Source of the DNA: Saccharopolyspora dendranthemae
GTDB lineage: Bacteria > Actinomycetota > Actinomycetes > Mycobacteriales > Pseudonocardiaceae
Assembly: GCF_007829955.1 (NCBI RefSeq)
Contig: NZ_VIWX01000001.1
Span: forward strand, 248,001 to 312,000
Length of the DNA stretch: 64,000 bases
Reading direction: 5' to 3'
Shown here: piece by piece, positions 42,861-52,132 of the stretch
Layout of the letters: each line of letters starts with the position of its first letter
Position numbering within the stretch: the first letter of the stretch is position 1
Program-made: the position numbers and the translations under genes
The notes under the pieces: generated by a model
What the model was told of the DNA's origin: nothing
What the model saw: the letters and a program-made list of their open reading frames with translations, nothing else
Databases searched by the model: none

Positions 42861-43358
42861 GGTCTCCCCCGCCGTGCGGTGTTCGCCGCCGGCTTGGCCG
42901 TGGGCGCGGCAGGACTCGCCGTGATCGGTCAGGGAAGCGGTCTGGTCGTCGTGGTGACCGGTCCCGTCCTGGTTTTCAGGGGGATCATGCCGATGCTCGC
43001 GACCGGCGTGGACATCGTCATCGGTGCGACCCCACCGGAGCGCACCGGGGCGGCTTCAGCGCTCACCGAGACCACCCAGGAACTGGGCATCGCACTGGGG
43101 ATCGCCATCCTCGGTAGCCTCACCGCCATGGTGTACCGCGCGCAGATGGGCGATCTCCCGGGATTGCCCGAAGCCGCGAAATCCACTCTCGGCGGCGCCA
43201 AGGCGTCGGGTCTTCCGGCCGAGCTGCTCGGCCACGCCGAAGGAGCGTTCACCGATGGCCTGCGCCTGGCCTCGGTGGTCTCCGCCATCGTCCTCGCGCT
43301 CGCAGCGACCGCCATCGGGCTCCTCCTGCGCCGAGCGCCGACGGACCCGCAGGCCTGA
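42861..43358 (+). pseudogene. DHA2-type MFS exporter, C-terminal fragment
   Basis: The frame encodes RRAVFAAGLAVGAAGLAVIG, TGVDIVIGATPPERTGAASA and ALGIAILGSLTAMVYRAQM, then a last membrane helix. These match the final 160 residues of EmrB/QacA drug exporters. The first nine or ten helices are missing. It is divergent from the XRE regulator, which probably once controlled the whole exporter. Confidence 0.8.
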
Positions 43359-43376
43359 TGCTCGGGGTGCTCACGG

Positions 43377-43663
43377 TCACCGGCCGGGTGAAGGCGGTTC
43401 GCCGGAGCGCCAGACGAGTTGGAACGACAGGTGTTCCAACCGCCACCCGGCTGGAACGCGCCGCGGCCGACCGCCAACGTCCCAGTCGTAAGGAGCGCGG
43501 GAGGGTCAGTACGCAACACCTGGGTGGACACCACGTTCGCCCGCAACCGGGCTCGGTCGCCGTCGACATCGACGACAGCACCGGAGTTGCGGTGCTGGGT
43601 GCCGGCGAACTTCGACAACGCAGCCCGGTGGAACTCCGCCATCCCGATCAGACCGCGGTGCGA
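43377..43663 (-). pseudogene. SnoaL-like (NTF2 superfamily) gene remnant with frameshift
   Basis: One minus frame reads MAEFHRAALSKFAGTQHRNS and VDVDGDRARLRANVVSTQV; a second frame continues with AGWRLEHLSFQLVWRSGE to a stop at 43377. Together they resemble the C-terminal two thirds of SnoaL-like polyketide-cyclase proteins (TQH...GD.A...GWR). An indel separates the halves and an in-frame stop lies just upstream. Confidence 0.6.
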
Positions 43664-43819
43664 GCCGAAGCGTCACGCAACTTCCGAACGTTTCAGAGAT
43701 CAGCGGGCGGGGCGAAATGCACTTCCCGTTACTAGCGATGGCACGCATTCCTCTCTCCGATGAGAATCGGAAAGCTAGACGGCATGGTGCAGGTCCGCGT
43801 CCAGGTCTGCGCATAGTTC

Positions 43820-43854
43820 TGCCCCGCTCGTGCACACCGGGCACGAGCGGGGCA
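43820..43854. terminator. Strong 14-bp hairpin
   Basis: TGCCCCGCTCGTGC (43820-43833) and GCACGAGCGGGGCA (43841-43854), loop of 7. It follows the small ABM-like gene (reading leftwards), so it probably terminates that transcript. Confidence 0.8.
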
Positions 43855-43958
43855 GGTGGGAAGTCTTGAGCTATCGGCCGTTCAGTCCTGGGGCGGCGGG
43901 CCGCTGGCTCCGGAGCCGACGGCCCGCGTCGACTTCTCGCTGCAGCGCGGCGCACGTC

Positions 43959-44255
43959 TCAGGACGGGAACCCGTAGGACCCAACAGGGTGCAGAAAACC
44001 TGTCGTCCTTGATTCGCACCGATCCTCCAGCCCCGCACGGAAGCGCTGGAAAGACACCATCCCGGGCAGCGGACCGGGCAGTTCCGGCGCCGCAGCGAGC
44101 TCGACGAAGTCATGCGGATCGTCCAGCTGGTAGCTGATGAACACGAGACTGCCGGGGTCCGTGTCGTTGATCTCCTTGAACACCTCGTTCAACAGCTCCA
44201 AGTGGCGTTCGAGCTCGTCCGGCTTCACCCGGTAGCGCATCAGCAAGTGTTGCAT
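43959..44255 (-). CDS. ABM-superfamily-like small protein (putative monooxygenase fold)
   Basis: 98 aa from the ATG at 44255 with an excellent site (GGAAGGAGGGG). It begins MQHLLMRYRVKPDELERHLE and has FISYQLDDPHDFVELAAAPE, then FQRFRAGLEDRC. The alternating strand-helix pattern fits dimeric alpha/beta barrel (ABM/YdhR-like) proteins, which include quinol monooxygenases and heme-binding proteins. No function can be assigned. It lies between recombinase debris and a terminator. Confidence 0.75.
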   Translation of the reverse strand: MQHLLMRYRVKPDELERHLELLNEVFKEINDTDPGSLVFISYQLDDPHDFVELAAAPELPGPLPGMVSFQRFRAGLEDRCESRTTGFLHPVGSYGFPS

Positions 44256-44269
44256 CGGCCCCTCCTTCC

Positions 44270-44517
44270 GCCCGCCCCCAGTTGAGTCCGTCGGGCGCGA
44301 CGTGCTGATCGTGCACGCCGAACGCCCGCACCGGGAGGCCGCCCGGAGACTGGTCCTGCCAGGGCCACCCTGACCACGCATCGCCGCCAACACCCGATGC
44401 CGCGCCTTCAACACCTCACGCCGCGGACTGCGACCCCAGCAACAACATCAACGCCGGATGCGCCGGATCCTCCAGATCAACCGGCCCACCGGCCTCCGGC
44501 AACCACAACTCGATCCC
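44270..44517 (-). pseudogene. Serine recombinase fragment, type 1 (resolvase domain part)
   Basis: Minus-strand frames give GIELWLPEAGGPVDLEDPAH, then KARHRVLAAMRGQGG and a GGLP...WGR piece, in order but in different frames. They match residues about 120-210 of the intact recombinase at 20767. At 44518 the sequence changes abruptly to a second recombinase type. Confidence 0.75.
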
Positions 44518-44835
44518 GTGGTTCTGCTCGGGCCGCCGAGCCGAAGGGCACGGGACGCCGTCGCGGTTCAGCCCGTCGGCGATCGCCCGGTCTCCCCTGC
44601 CACTGAGGTACTCGGCAAAGATCTGCTTCACAACGTCGACGACATCCTCATCGATGGCGAACCCTGGTGGCGGCCTTCGTTGAGAACCTGAGCGTCGATG
44701 GCCGCCCGTACCCGGGCCTGCACGTGCTGGCGCTCCGATTCACTCATGCCGCCCAGCACGTTCATCAACATCTTGTGCGACGGGTTGCGCTCGTCGAACT
44801 GATCCGAGCGACGGGTGTGCACGGAGTCCCGGTAG
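44518..44835 (-). pseudogene. Serine recombinase fragment, type 2
   Basis: The minus strand encodes NPSHKMLMNVLGGMSESERQ and RVRAAIDAQVLNEGRHQG (the end of a resolvase domain), then MKQIFAEYLSGRGDRAIADG and LNRDGVPCPSARRPEQNH (Recombinase domain). The two pieces are in different frames. Joined to the type 1 fragment at 44518 within a single ORF, it makes a chimera of two recombinase lineages. Confidence 0.75.
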
Positions 44836-44913
44836 TGGCAGAAGTTTCTCCCACCGGTGTGATGTGTTCGCCCCCACCGCGCGGACAGGCAGGATTAGGT
44901 TCTCCGGAGGGAA

Positions 44914-44923
44914 GACGTACGTC
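44914..44923. promoter_or_regulatory. GACGTACGTC palindrome upstream of P450
   Basis: A perfect 10-bp palindrome 42 bp before the P450 start, at a position where an operator could lie. There is no further support. Confidence 0.3.
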
Positions 44924-44964
44924 CTGGTTCCGCGAGCCAGGACAACCATCGGAGGGAATCAAAG

Positions 44965-46293
44965 ATGCCCCAGCCGCCGGTCACCCGCACCGATCAGACC
45001 GTTCCCGACGAGATCGCCCGGCAGATCGTGCTGCCCGAGGGCCACCGCGACGAGGACAAGCTTTTCGCCGCTTACGCTTGGTTGCGCAGGAACGCCCCGC
45101 TGTCGCGCGTCGAGGTCGAGGGCTACGACCCGGTCTGGCTCGTCAGCAAACACGCGGACATCATGGAGATCGAGCGGCAGCCTCACATCTTCACCAGCGG
45201 TGGCGGCGAGCAGAAGGGTTCGCACAACCCGATCTTCCAAAACAGGGCGGGCGACGAGTTCACCAAGACCCTCACCGGCGGCAGCCTGCGGAACCTGGAC
45301 ACGTTGGCCTACCTGGACCCGCCTGAGCACACCACGATCAAGGCCATCACCAACGACTGGTTCCGGGTCGCCAACCTCAAGAAGTGGGAGGTCACGATCC
45401 GGGAGCTTGCTCGCAGCGCGATCGACAAGTTCCTCAAGCCGGGAGTCAACGAGATCGACTTCGTCAAGGACTTCTCGATCTACTACCCGCTGCACGTGAT
45501 CATGAGCCTTCTCGGGGTGCCCGAGGAGGACGAGCCGAAGATGTTGGCACTGACTCAGGAGTTCTTCGGCGCGGACGACCCGGACCTGGTCCGCGATGAC
45601 GTCGAGGCCCTGAGACCAGAGGCCGCCGCCGAGCATTGGGCCAACGCGGTGCGGGCCTTCTACGCCTACTTCGACTCCATCGTGAAATCGCGCCGCGAGC
45701 ACAGCGTCGACGACCTCGCCAACGTCATTGCCAACGCGCGGACCGAGGACGATGAGTTCTTCGCCGAGGCGTACACCTCGAGCTGGTTCGTGGTCATCTC
45801 GACCGCCGGGCACGACACCGCGTCCAGCACCCTGGCCAGCATCATCGAGGCCCTCATCGAGAACCCGGACCAGCTGGCCCGCGCTCAGCAGGATCCGAAG
45901 ACCATCGGCGACCTGGTGAACGAGGGTCTGCGGTGGGCGTCGCCGGCGAAGCACTTCGCCCGTCGCGCTACGCGGGATTACGAGATCCGAGGTGTCACCA
46001 TCCCCGAGGGCGAGCGGCTGATGCTGCTGTACCAGTCCGCGAACCGGGACGAGGACGTCTTCGAGGACCCGACGATCTTCAACATGGGGCGCAGGCCGAA
46101 CAAGCACATCGCATTCGGCTACGGCCCGCACATGTGCATCGGCCAGCACCTCGCGAAGATGGAACTGCGCATCATGCTGGAGGAACTGCTGCCTCGCCTG
46201 ACGTCCATCCAGGCCAACGGCGAGCGGAGGGTCGTGCAGACGAACTTCGTCGGTGGCCTGAAGAACCTCCCGGTCCGGCTGGAGCTCGTGTGA
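44965..46293 (+). CDS. Cytochrome P450, CYP108 (P450terp)-like
   Basis: 442 aa; GGAGGG precedes the ATG. Oxygen-activating I-helix [10 protein letters not shown], the ExxR in NEGLRW, and the heme loop [18 protein letters not shown] with Cys391. The N-terminal [29 protein letters not shown] stretch and [13 protein letters not shown] end recall the alpha-terpineol hydroxylase P450terp (CYP108) family. It would hydroxylate a terpene or other small hydrophobic molecule. No ferredoxin or reductase is adjacent; it is flanked by recombinase debris, so recent transfer is possible. Confidence 0.92.
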   Translation: MPQPPVTRTDQTVPDEIARQIVLPEGHRDEDKLFAAYAWLRRNAPLSRVEVEGYDPVWLVSKHADIMEIERQPHIFTSGGGEQKGSHNPIFQNRAGDEFTKTLTGGSLRNLDTLAYLDPPEHTTIKAITNDWFRVANLKKWEVTIRELARSAIDKFLKPGVNEIDFVKDFSIYYPLHVIMSLLGVPEEDEPKMLALTQEFFGADDPDLVRDDVEALRPEAAAEHWANAVRAFYAYFDSIVKSRREHSVDDLANVIANARTEDDEFFAEAYTSSWFVVISTAGHDTASSTLASIIEALIENPDQLARAQQDPKTIGDLVNEGLRWASPAKHFARRATRDYEIRGVTIPEGERLMLLYQSANRDEDVFEDPTIFNMGRRPNKHIAFGYGPHMCIGQHLAKMELRIMLEELLPRLTSIQANGERRVVQTNFVGGLKNLPVRLELV

Positions 46294-46562
46294 GTCCGGC
46301 AGCGGGCGCCGACGCAGTGTGGTCGTGATCGGCGCCGGTCACGGAGGTGCCGCCTCGTGATCCTTGGAGGCGGGTACACAATCACAGATGCTTTCCGACA
46401 CGAGACGGCGCGGTGCATCGCATCCGCCGTCTTGTTGCGTGTTCTGTCCCTGAGATTCGCTGTTCCAGCGATCGAGCTGCATCCGCTGTCGGTGGATGAG
46501 CGCGCCGAGTTGATCGCCGCCCGCGGGACCGCCCGGCGGGTGCCGCTCACGCAGCCGGCGCG

Positions 46563-46800
46563 CTGCCCAACGCCACCCCGATGGTCTACCGGATCGCCTC
46601 GCTGGATCCGCAGGGCCGCACCGCCAAAAGCAGCATCGTCACCGCCCTGGACTGACAAGCCGGGCGACGGCTGCACCTCGAGGTGCTCTCCCACACCACG
46701 GCTACCATCCAAACCGACTCCGACAGGGTGTTCACCCTCGCCCGCCGGGTTTTCCGGCCGCTTCGAACCGGGCGCCGCCAGGACTCCCGACTTCCTGGAA
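46563..46800 (+). pseudogene. AbrB/MazE/SpoVT-like fragment with nonsense codon
   Basis: The frame gives NATPMVYRIASLDPQGRTAK, SSIVTALD, then a TGA where relatives have Trp, and QAGRRLHLEV. The pattern resembles the first half of actinobacterial AbrB-like domain proteins (VYGMA..D..GR....V..ALGW.PG.RL). Downstream the frame degenerates before the antiporter start. Bases 46294-46562 show no recognisable gene. Confidence 0.35.
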
Positions 46801-46807
46801 GGACCTC

Positions 46808-48091
46808 ATGCTCGCGCCTGCGGCACTGCCACCGGAAACCCTCCTGCTCGCCGCGATCTCGCTGGTCCTGCTGACCGGCATCATCGTCATCCCGCTCACG
46901 ATGAAACTCGGCCAACCGCCCGTCGTCGGCGAGATCGTCGCCGGGATCGCGCTCGGGCCCAGCGTTCTGGGGCTGCTGCCCGGAAACATCGTCGAAACGC
47001 TGTTCCCGCAGGAGGTCCGACCGTACTTGCATTCCGTCTCCCAGATCGGCCTGATGCTGTTCATGTTCCTCACCGGCTGGGAGCTCAACATCGGTCTTCT
47101 GCGCAGGCGCGCGCGAACGATCGCGTTCACCTCGGTCTCGTCGATGCTGGTCCCGTTCGGACTGGGCATCGGCGCGGCGATCCTGCTCTACCCGCAACAT
47201 TCCACCGTGGAAGGACAACCGGTGGACCGGACCGCGTTCATGCTCTACATCGGAACCGCGCTGTCCGTCACGGCGTTGCCCGTGCTGGCACGGATTCTGT
47301 CCGACAGGGGAATGCACACCAGCCCGCTCGGTTCACTGGCCCTGGCCTGCGCGGCGGCCGCCGACGTGCTCGCCTGGTCCCTGCTGGCCGTGGTGGTACT
47401 CATCGTCCACGCGTCCGGACCCGCTTCTCTGATCGCCACGCTCGCCGGATCGGTGCTCTTCGTGCTGGCGTGCACTTTCATCGTCCGTCCGATGCTCGTG
47501 GCGCTCGTTCGCCGTTCGGCCGCGGGGAATTCGTCGGCACCGCTGTTCGTCATCGTCAGTGCGGGAGTTCTGCTCAGCGGCTACACGACATCCCTGCTCG
47601 GCATACACGCGATCTTCGGCGCGTTCGTGTTCGGGCTCGTGATGCCGAGATCACCCACCGACCTGCTGCACCGCTCCGTGGAAGTACCGGCCCGCAACAC
47701 CAGCACCCTGCTGCTACCGATCTTCTTCATCGTCACGGGGCTGTCGGTGGACATCACCGCACTTGACACAGCGGGGCCCATCGATGCACTGCTCATCTTC
47801 GCCGCCGCCTGCGCGGGCAAGCTGATCGGCGCCGCCGCGCCCGCCCGCCTATCCGGCATGAGCTGGCGCGACAGCACGGCGCTCGGCGTCCTGATGAACA
47901 CCCGCGGTCTCACCGAACTCGTCATCCTGGAGATCGGACGCCAACTGCACATCATCGACGGCCAGCTGTTCACGCTGATGACCCTCATGGCGCTGAGCAC
48001 CACCGCGATGACATCGCCGCTGCTCAGCGCTCTGCGGCTGACGCCCGAACACGCCAGGACCTTCGCACCCGCGCACACCGCGCCGAAATGA
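46808..48091 (+). CDS. Cation:proton antiporter (CPA2/Kef type)
   Basis: 427 aa, about 12-13 membrane helices; GGAAGGA precedes the ATG. KLGQPPVVGEIVAGIALGPS is the CPA2 opening, GLMLFMFLTGWELN follows, and ALSVTALPVLARIL covers the ion-binding helix. No regulatory RCK/TrkA-N domain is present. It exchanges Na+ or K+ for H+, or belongs to exporter-like antiporters found near antibiotic genes. The 273 bases after it hold no recognised gene. Confidence 0.92.
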   Translation: MLAPAALPPETLLLAAISLVLLTGIIVIPLTMKLGQPPVVGEIVAGIALGPSVLGLLPGNIVETLFPQEVRPYLHSVSQIGLMLFMFLTGWELNIGLLRRRARTIAFTSVSSMLVPFGLGIGAAILLYPQHSTVEGQPVDRTAFMLYIGTALSVTALPVLARILSDRGMHTSPLGSLALACAAAADVLAWSLLAVVVLIVHASGPASLIATLAGSVLFVLACTFIVRPMLVALVRRSAAGNSSAPLFVIVSAGVLLSGYTTSLLGIHAIFGAFVFGLVMPRSPTDLLHRSVEVPARNTSTLLLPIFFIVTGLSVDITALDTAGPIDALLIFAAACAGKLIGAAAPARLSGMSWRDSTALGVLMNTRGLTELVILEIGRQLHIIDGQLFTLMTLMALSTTAMTSPLLSALRLTPEHARTFAPAHTAPK

Positions 48092-48364
48092 TGACCGCGC
48101 ACAGCTGGGCGGTCAGGCCGTCGCCTCTCAATCCAGCGGTCGGTCGCTCGCGGTCCGCGCGAAGAAGATTCCCGCCGTGACACCCTTCCTGCGATGGTTC
48201 GGAGATGCACAGCGCAGATCGACTCGACCCCGGGCCCGCGCCGCTCGACCAGCCGATCGCAGCGGGCATCGATGCAGGCGTTGGCCACCGCGAGCGGAAC
48301 CTCTCGAGGATTCGCCGGAATTCTCCGGTTCCTTCCCGAAGGAGCCTCGCCCAAGGCATGGCCC

Positions 48365-48913
48365 TCACCGCTCGGGGGATCGCCCCTCTCCCCCCGCAGC
48401 GCGGTCTCGAGCATTTTCTTCGTCATAGCCACCGTGTTCCCGGAACGCCTCGTACTCGCCGAGGAGCGTTTCGAGGCTGCGCACCATGAAGGTGTAGAAC
48501 TCGTGCATGTCGCGCAGGCGCGCACGCTGCCGCTCGGGTAGCGCCGCGTCTCGTGCCTGCGCGTTCTCGGCCAGCGCCAGCAGCTCGGTCGTGCCCTCGA
48601 TCTGGTGCTGCAAGCAGCCGATCCAGGCATCGTCGCGCCATTCGTACACGTACCGGCGAGATCCCGGTTCCTTGAAACGCCGGACGGTGCCGCTCAGCAC
48701 CAGCAGGCGCGTCGTCTCGGACATCGAGCCCTTGCTCGCGTGGAGAGCGTCTTGGAGCTGCGCCATCGTCATGGGGTTCTCGCTCAGCATCAGCACCCCC
48801 GCGGCACGCCCGGCCATCGGCGGCCAGCCCATCGCGCGCCCGATGTACGAGCCGAAGTCGTCGATCAGGGAGTTCGCATCGTCAGGAGGACCGTCGCCGA
48901 CACCGCTGGACAC
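48365..48913 (-). CDS. GbsR/MarR family transcriptional regulator
   Basis: 182 aa from the GTG at 48913 (GAAGGGAG 7 bases upstream; the adjacent GTG at 48916 and a TTG at 48934 are alternatives). FGSYIGRAMGWPPMAGRAAG and MLSENPMTMAQLQDALHASK plus RLLVLSGTVRRF form the GbsR winged helix. GbsR represses glycine-betaine synthesis genes in Bacillus. Here it is divergent from a GMC oxidoreductase, a family that includes choline dehydrogenase, which fits the same logic. Confidence 0.9.
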   Translation of the reverse strand: MSSGVGDGPPDDANSLIDDFGSYIGRAMGWPPMAGRAAGVLMLSENPMTMAQLQDALHASKGSMSETTRLLVLSGTVRRFKEPGSRRYVYEWRDDAWIGCLQHQIEGTTELLALAENAQARDAALPERQRARLRDMHEFYTFMVRSLETLLGEYEAFREHGGYDEENARDRAAGGEGRSPER

Positions 48914-48930
48914 CACCGAACTCCCTTCGG

Positions 48931-48958
48931 TCAATCAGAAATGAACATTCACTATTGA
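48931..48958. promoter_or_regulatory. Putative GbsR operator
   Basis: TGAACATTCA (48942-48951), a TGAA-N2-TTCA palindrome, is enclosed by TCAAT (48931-48935) and ATTGA (48954-48958). It lies in the 135-bp gap between the divergent regulator and oxidoreductase genes, the most AT-rich stretch nearby. Confidence 0.5.
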
Positions 48959-49048
48959 CTGAACTTAGCCGAGGCAGAACTATACGGGCCAGCAACGGTC
49001 CGGAGATCCCCGGGCCGGTACTCCTGATCCGAAGCCAGGAGGTTCACC

Positions 49049-50614
49049 GTGACAGACCCGGGCTGGGACATCATCGTCGTAGGAGCGGGCTCCGCAGGCG
49101 CGGCCCTCGCCGCTCGGTCGGCCGAGCGCGGCAAGCGCGTCCTCCTCCTGGAAGCCGGTCCCGACTACCGGACGGCGCAGATGCCTGAGGCGTGGCGGTC
49201 GCCGAACCCCGCCCGCGCGCTGCTGGATCCCACCGCCGTGGCGGGCTTGGTCTGGGAGGGCGTCAACTCGGCTCGGACCGACGAGCAGCCCCAGGCACCG
49301 TACTGGCGCGGCCGGGGTGCGGGCGGCAGCTCGTCGATCAACGGGCAGATCGCCATCCGCCCGCCGATGGAAGATTTCGATGACTGGGCTGCCGCCGGTT
49401 GCACCGGATGGTCGCCCGAGGACGTCCTCCCCTACTTCGCCAAGCTCGAGGACGACGAGGAGTTCGGGGACGAGCCCTACCACGGGCGCGGCGGACCGAC
49501 GCCGATCTTCCGGACGCCGCAGGAACGGTGGGGCGGGGTGGACGGCGCATTGGCGGCGGCGGCCCGGGCCGCCGGACACCTCTGGGCGCCGGACGTGAAC
49601 GCGCCTGGCGCGTCGGGGGTCTCGCCGTACCCGATCAACTCGCGTGGCGGCCGCCGGGTCACGGTCAACGACGGGTACCTCGAACCGGTTCGGTCGCTAC
49701 CCGGGCTCACCGTCCGCGGCGACGCGCTGGTCGACCGCGTCGTCTTCAAGAACGGCCGCGCCGTCGGCGTCCGCGTGATCGCGGAAGGCTCGGTGACGAC
49801 CGAGCACGCCGACGAGGTCGTGCTCAGCGCCGGTGTGGTCCACTCACCGGCAATCCTGATGCGCTCGGGGATCGGCCCGGCGGAGGACCTGTGCCGCCTC
49901 GGCATCGCGGTCCTGGCGGATCTCCCGACTGGTCACGGCATGCAGGACCATCCGATGATGGTCGTCGGGCTGCCGCTGACCGCGGGCGCCGCGAGCAAAA
50001 CCGAGGACGACCGCCACACCAACGTCTGCGTCCGCTACAGCAGCGGTGCGCCCGGCGCAGTCCCTCACGACATGATGCTGGTGTCGCTGAACATGAACGT
50101 CCTGTCCATGGCCAGCGCTGACACGCGGTTCCCGATGGGCGGTTTCGGGGTGTGGCTGAACCACAACCACTCGCGCGGAGTGCTGACGCTGACCTCCACC
50201 GACCCGCAGGCTCAGCCCGAAGTCCGGGAGCGCATGCTGTCGGACGAGCGCGACCTCGCGCGACTGCGCGATGGTGTCCGCACCCTGGTGGAGATGGCCC
50301 GCGGCTCCGAGGCCGCGACGGTCGTCGACGGGTCGATCGAGGACGTCAACAGCGACCTGTTCGCGGTGCTGGACAACGATGTGGCGCTCGACGGCCACCT
50401 GCTCGCGACCGCGGTGGACGCCCAGCACGGCACCAGCACCTGCCGGATGGGGGCGCCCGACGACGCCTCCGCGGTGGTCGACCCCTCCTGCCGCGTGCGC
50501 GGGGTCGACGGCCTTCGCGTGGTGGACGCATCGATCTTCCCGTCCGTTCCGCGGGCCAACACCAACGTCGCATCGATCATGCTCGGCGAACTGATGGCCG
50601 GCCGCCTCAGCTGA
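49049..50614 (+). CDS. GMC family FAD-dependent oxidoreductase
   Basis: 521 aa from a GTG with AGGAGG upstream. IIVVGAGSAGAALAARSAE and LLLEAG form the FAD site; YWRGRGAGGSSSINGQIAIR is GMC signature 1, VVLSAGVVHSPAILMRSGIG is signature 2. The catalytic pair is His in DAQHGTSTCRMG and Asn in RANTNVASIML. Choline dehydrogenase, HMF oxidase and alcohol oxidases share this His-Asn layout. The GbsR neighbour argues for choline or a similar alcohol; an HMF oxidase (HmfH-like) role for the furan cluster 8 kb away is possible but weaker. Confidence 0.92.
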   Translation: MTDPGWDIIVVGAGSAGAALAARSAERGKRVLLLEAGPDYRTAQMPEAWRSPNPARALLDPTAVAGLVWEGVNSARTDEQPQAPYWRGRGAGGSSSINGQIAIRPPMEDFDDWAAAGCTGWSPEDVLPYFAKLEDDEEFGDEPYHGRGGPTPIFRTPQERWGGVDGALAAAARAAGHLWAPDVNAPGASGVSPYPINSRGGRRVTVNDGYLEPVRSLPGLTVRGDALVDRVVFKNGRAVGVRVIAEGSVTTEHADEVVLSAGVVHSPAILMRSGIGPAEDLCRLGIAVLADLPTGHGMQDHPMMVVGLPLTAGAASKTEDDRHTNVCVRYSSGAPGAVPHDMMLVSLNMNVLSMASADTRFPMGGFGVWLNHNHSRGVLTLTSTDPQAQPEVRERMLSDERDLARLRDGVRTLVEMARGSEAATVVDGSIEDVNSDLFAVLDNDVALDGHLLATAVDAQHGTSTCRMGAPDDASAVVDPSCRVRGVDGLRVVDASIFPSVPRANTNVASIMLGELMAGRLS

Positions 50615-51084
50615 CCGCCCGCCGACTGGCGAAGGAGTACACCTTCGCTCGCTTCCTCAAGGACGCAGCCGCGGCGCACGGCGACCTGGCCGTTCTGGTC
50701 AACAACGCCGGAATCATGCCCAACGGCGGCTTCGTCGACATCGACGAACCAACCAGCTGATGGTTGAGGTGGACCTGTTCGGCGTTCCCTCCGCGGTCGA
50801 CACCGCGCTCTCCTGTGGTTTCGACGTGAAACCCATCCCCAAGGCCATGCCGGACGACATCGCCGAGGCCGTCCTCCCATCGCTGACCAGCCGCAAAGCA
50901 GAGATGGCGGTGCCGGGCTACGCGGGAGTGCTGGCAGCAGTCGCGGCGGTGATGCCCGAACCGGTCCTCAACGCCGTTCGACGACTGCTCCGCGACGACC
51001 GCGCGCTGCACCCCGACACCGAAAAGCGCGCGGCGTACCGGGCCAGCCTTGAGAACCGCTTCGGAACCTCCGAGGTACCTGGTC
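50614..51084 (+). pseudogene. Short-chain dehydrogenase remnant with frameshift and deletion
   Basis: Directly after the GMC stop, one frame gives LAVLVNNAGIMPNGGFVDID, then stops; another continues MVEVDLFGV and, after a jump that skips the catalytic Ser-Tyr-Lys region, FDVKPIPKAMPDDIAEAVLP to VLNAVRRLLRDDRAL. The order matches an SDR with about 90 residues missing. Confidence 0.7.
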
Positions 51085-51844
51085 AGTCGTTGACCAGGCC
51101 GCCGTCGACCACCAGGTTCTGGCCCGTGACGGCCCGCGACCAGGGTGAGGCGAAGAACAGAGCCGCGTCGGCGAACTCCTCGGGTGTCACCACGCGACGC
51201 AGCGGCGTGTTCGCGGCGATCGCGTCGAACACCGCCTCGGGAGTGGCGGCGCTCGCGTCGGTGGTGCGCAGCAGCCCACCCGAAACCATGTTGACCGCGA
51301 TGCCATCGGGACCGAGATCGGCAGCGAGGGTGCGGGTCAGCGACAGTAGAGCCGCCTTCGCAGCCGTGTAGTCGTGATAGGGAACGACCGGGTTCTGGAA
51401 CAGGTTGGTGCCGACGTTGATGATCCGGCCAGCACCGAGTTCTCGCATGCCCGGCAGAGCCGCCTGCGTGGTGTGCAGCGCACCGCGGACGCTGCCCTCG
51501 AACTGTCCGGCGAACTCGCCCCACGTGATCGGGTCGGCGTGCGAGCGGGCGTCGCCGTTGAAAGCGAAATCGGCAAGAGCGTTGTTGACCACCGTCGTCA
51601 CCGGAGTCCCGAAACGCTCATGGGCCGTGGCGAACAGGGCATCGACCTGGGCTTGGTCCGTGACGTCGGCCGCGACAGCGATCACCTGGTCGCCGAGCTC
51701 GCCGGCCAGAGCTTCAGCCTGTTCACGACTGCCGCGATAGTCGATCACGACGCGCGCGCCCTGCTTCGTGAACGCGCGCACCAACGCGGCGCCCAGTCCG
51801 CGCCCGCCTCCGGTCACCACGACAAGCTGGTCGGCGAAATCCAT
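51083..51844 (-). CDS. SDR family oxidoreductase (FabG-like)
   Basis: 253 aa from the ATG at 51844 (alternative start at 51853). VVVTGGGRGLGAALVRAF is the cofactor motif; active-site Tyr159 and Lys163 are in YHDYTAAKAAL. The usual catalytic Ser is Thr146 (INVGTNLFQ). C-terminal VVDGGLVND. A 3-oxoacyl-reductase-like or hydroxysteroid-type enzyme; substrate unknown. It converges with the SDR remnant. Confidence 0.88.
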   Translation of the reverse strand: MDFADQLVVVTGGGRGLGAALVRAFTKQGARVVIDYRGSREQAEALAGELGDQVIAVAADVTDQAQVDALFATAHERFGTPVTTVVNNALADFAFNGDARSHADPITWGEFAGQFEGSVRGALHTTQAALPGMRELGAGRIINVGTNLFQNPVVPYHDYTAAKAALLSLTRTLAADLGPDGIAVNMVSGGLLRTTDASAATPEAVFDAIAANTPLRRVVTPEEFADAALFFASPWSRAVTGQNLVVDGGLVND

Positions 51845-52132
51845 ACGCCGCACGGTAGCGGCCAGAAGTCAGACACCGGTGCCGCGGTACCCGTGACGCC
51901 CTAAGAGGAGAACGCGTCTTTCGCTTGGCCCTCAGCCACATTTGGCATCGAACCCATCCCGTCGCACTGACCTTGGAAATGCACGCCGCTTGATGGCGAT
52001 GACCAGTGGCCGCGGCGGTCACCGCCCATACCGGCGACTGCCGCGTGGCTTTGCTCGTCCGCGCGGTTTCATCGATCCGCGCGGAGAATCTCGGATCGCC
52101 GCTGCGCCCGGGCGGACAGGTGCAAGACTGTC

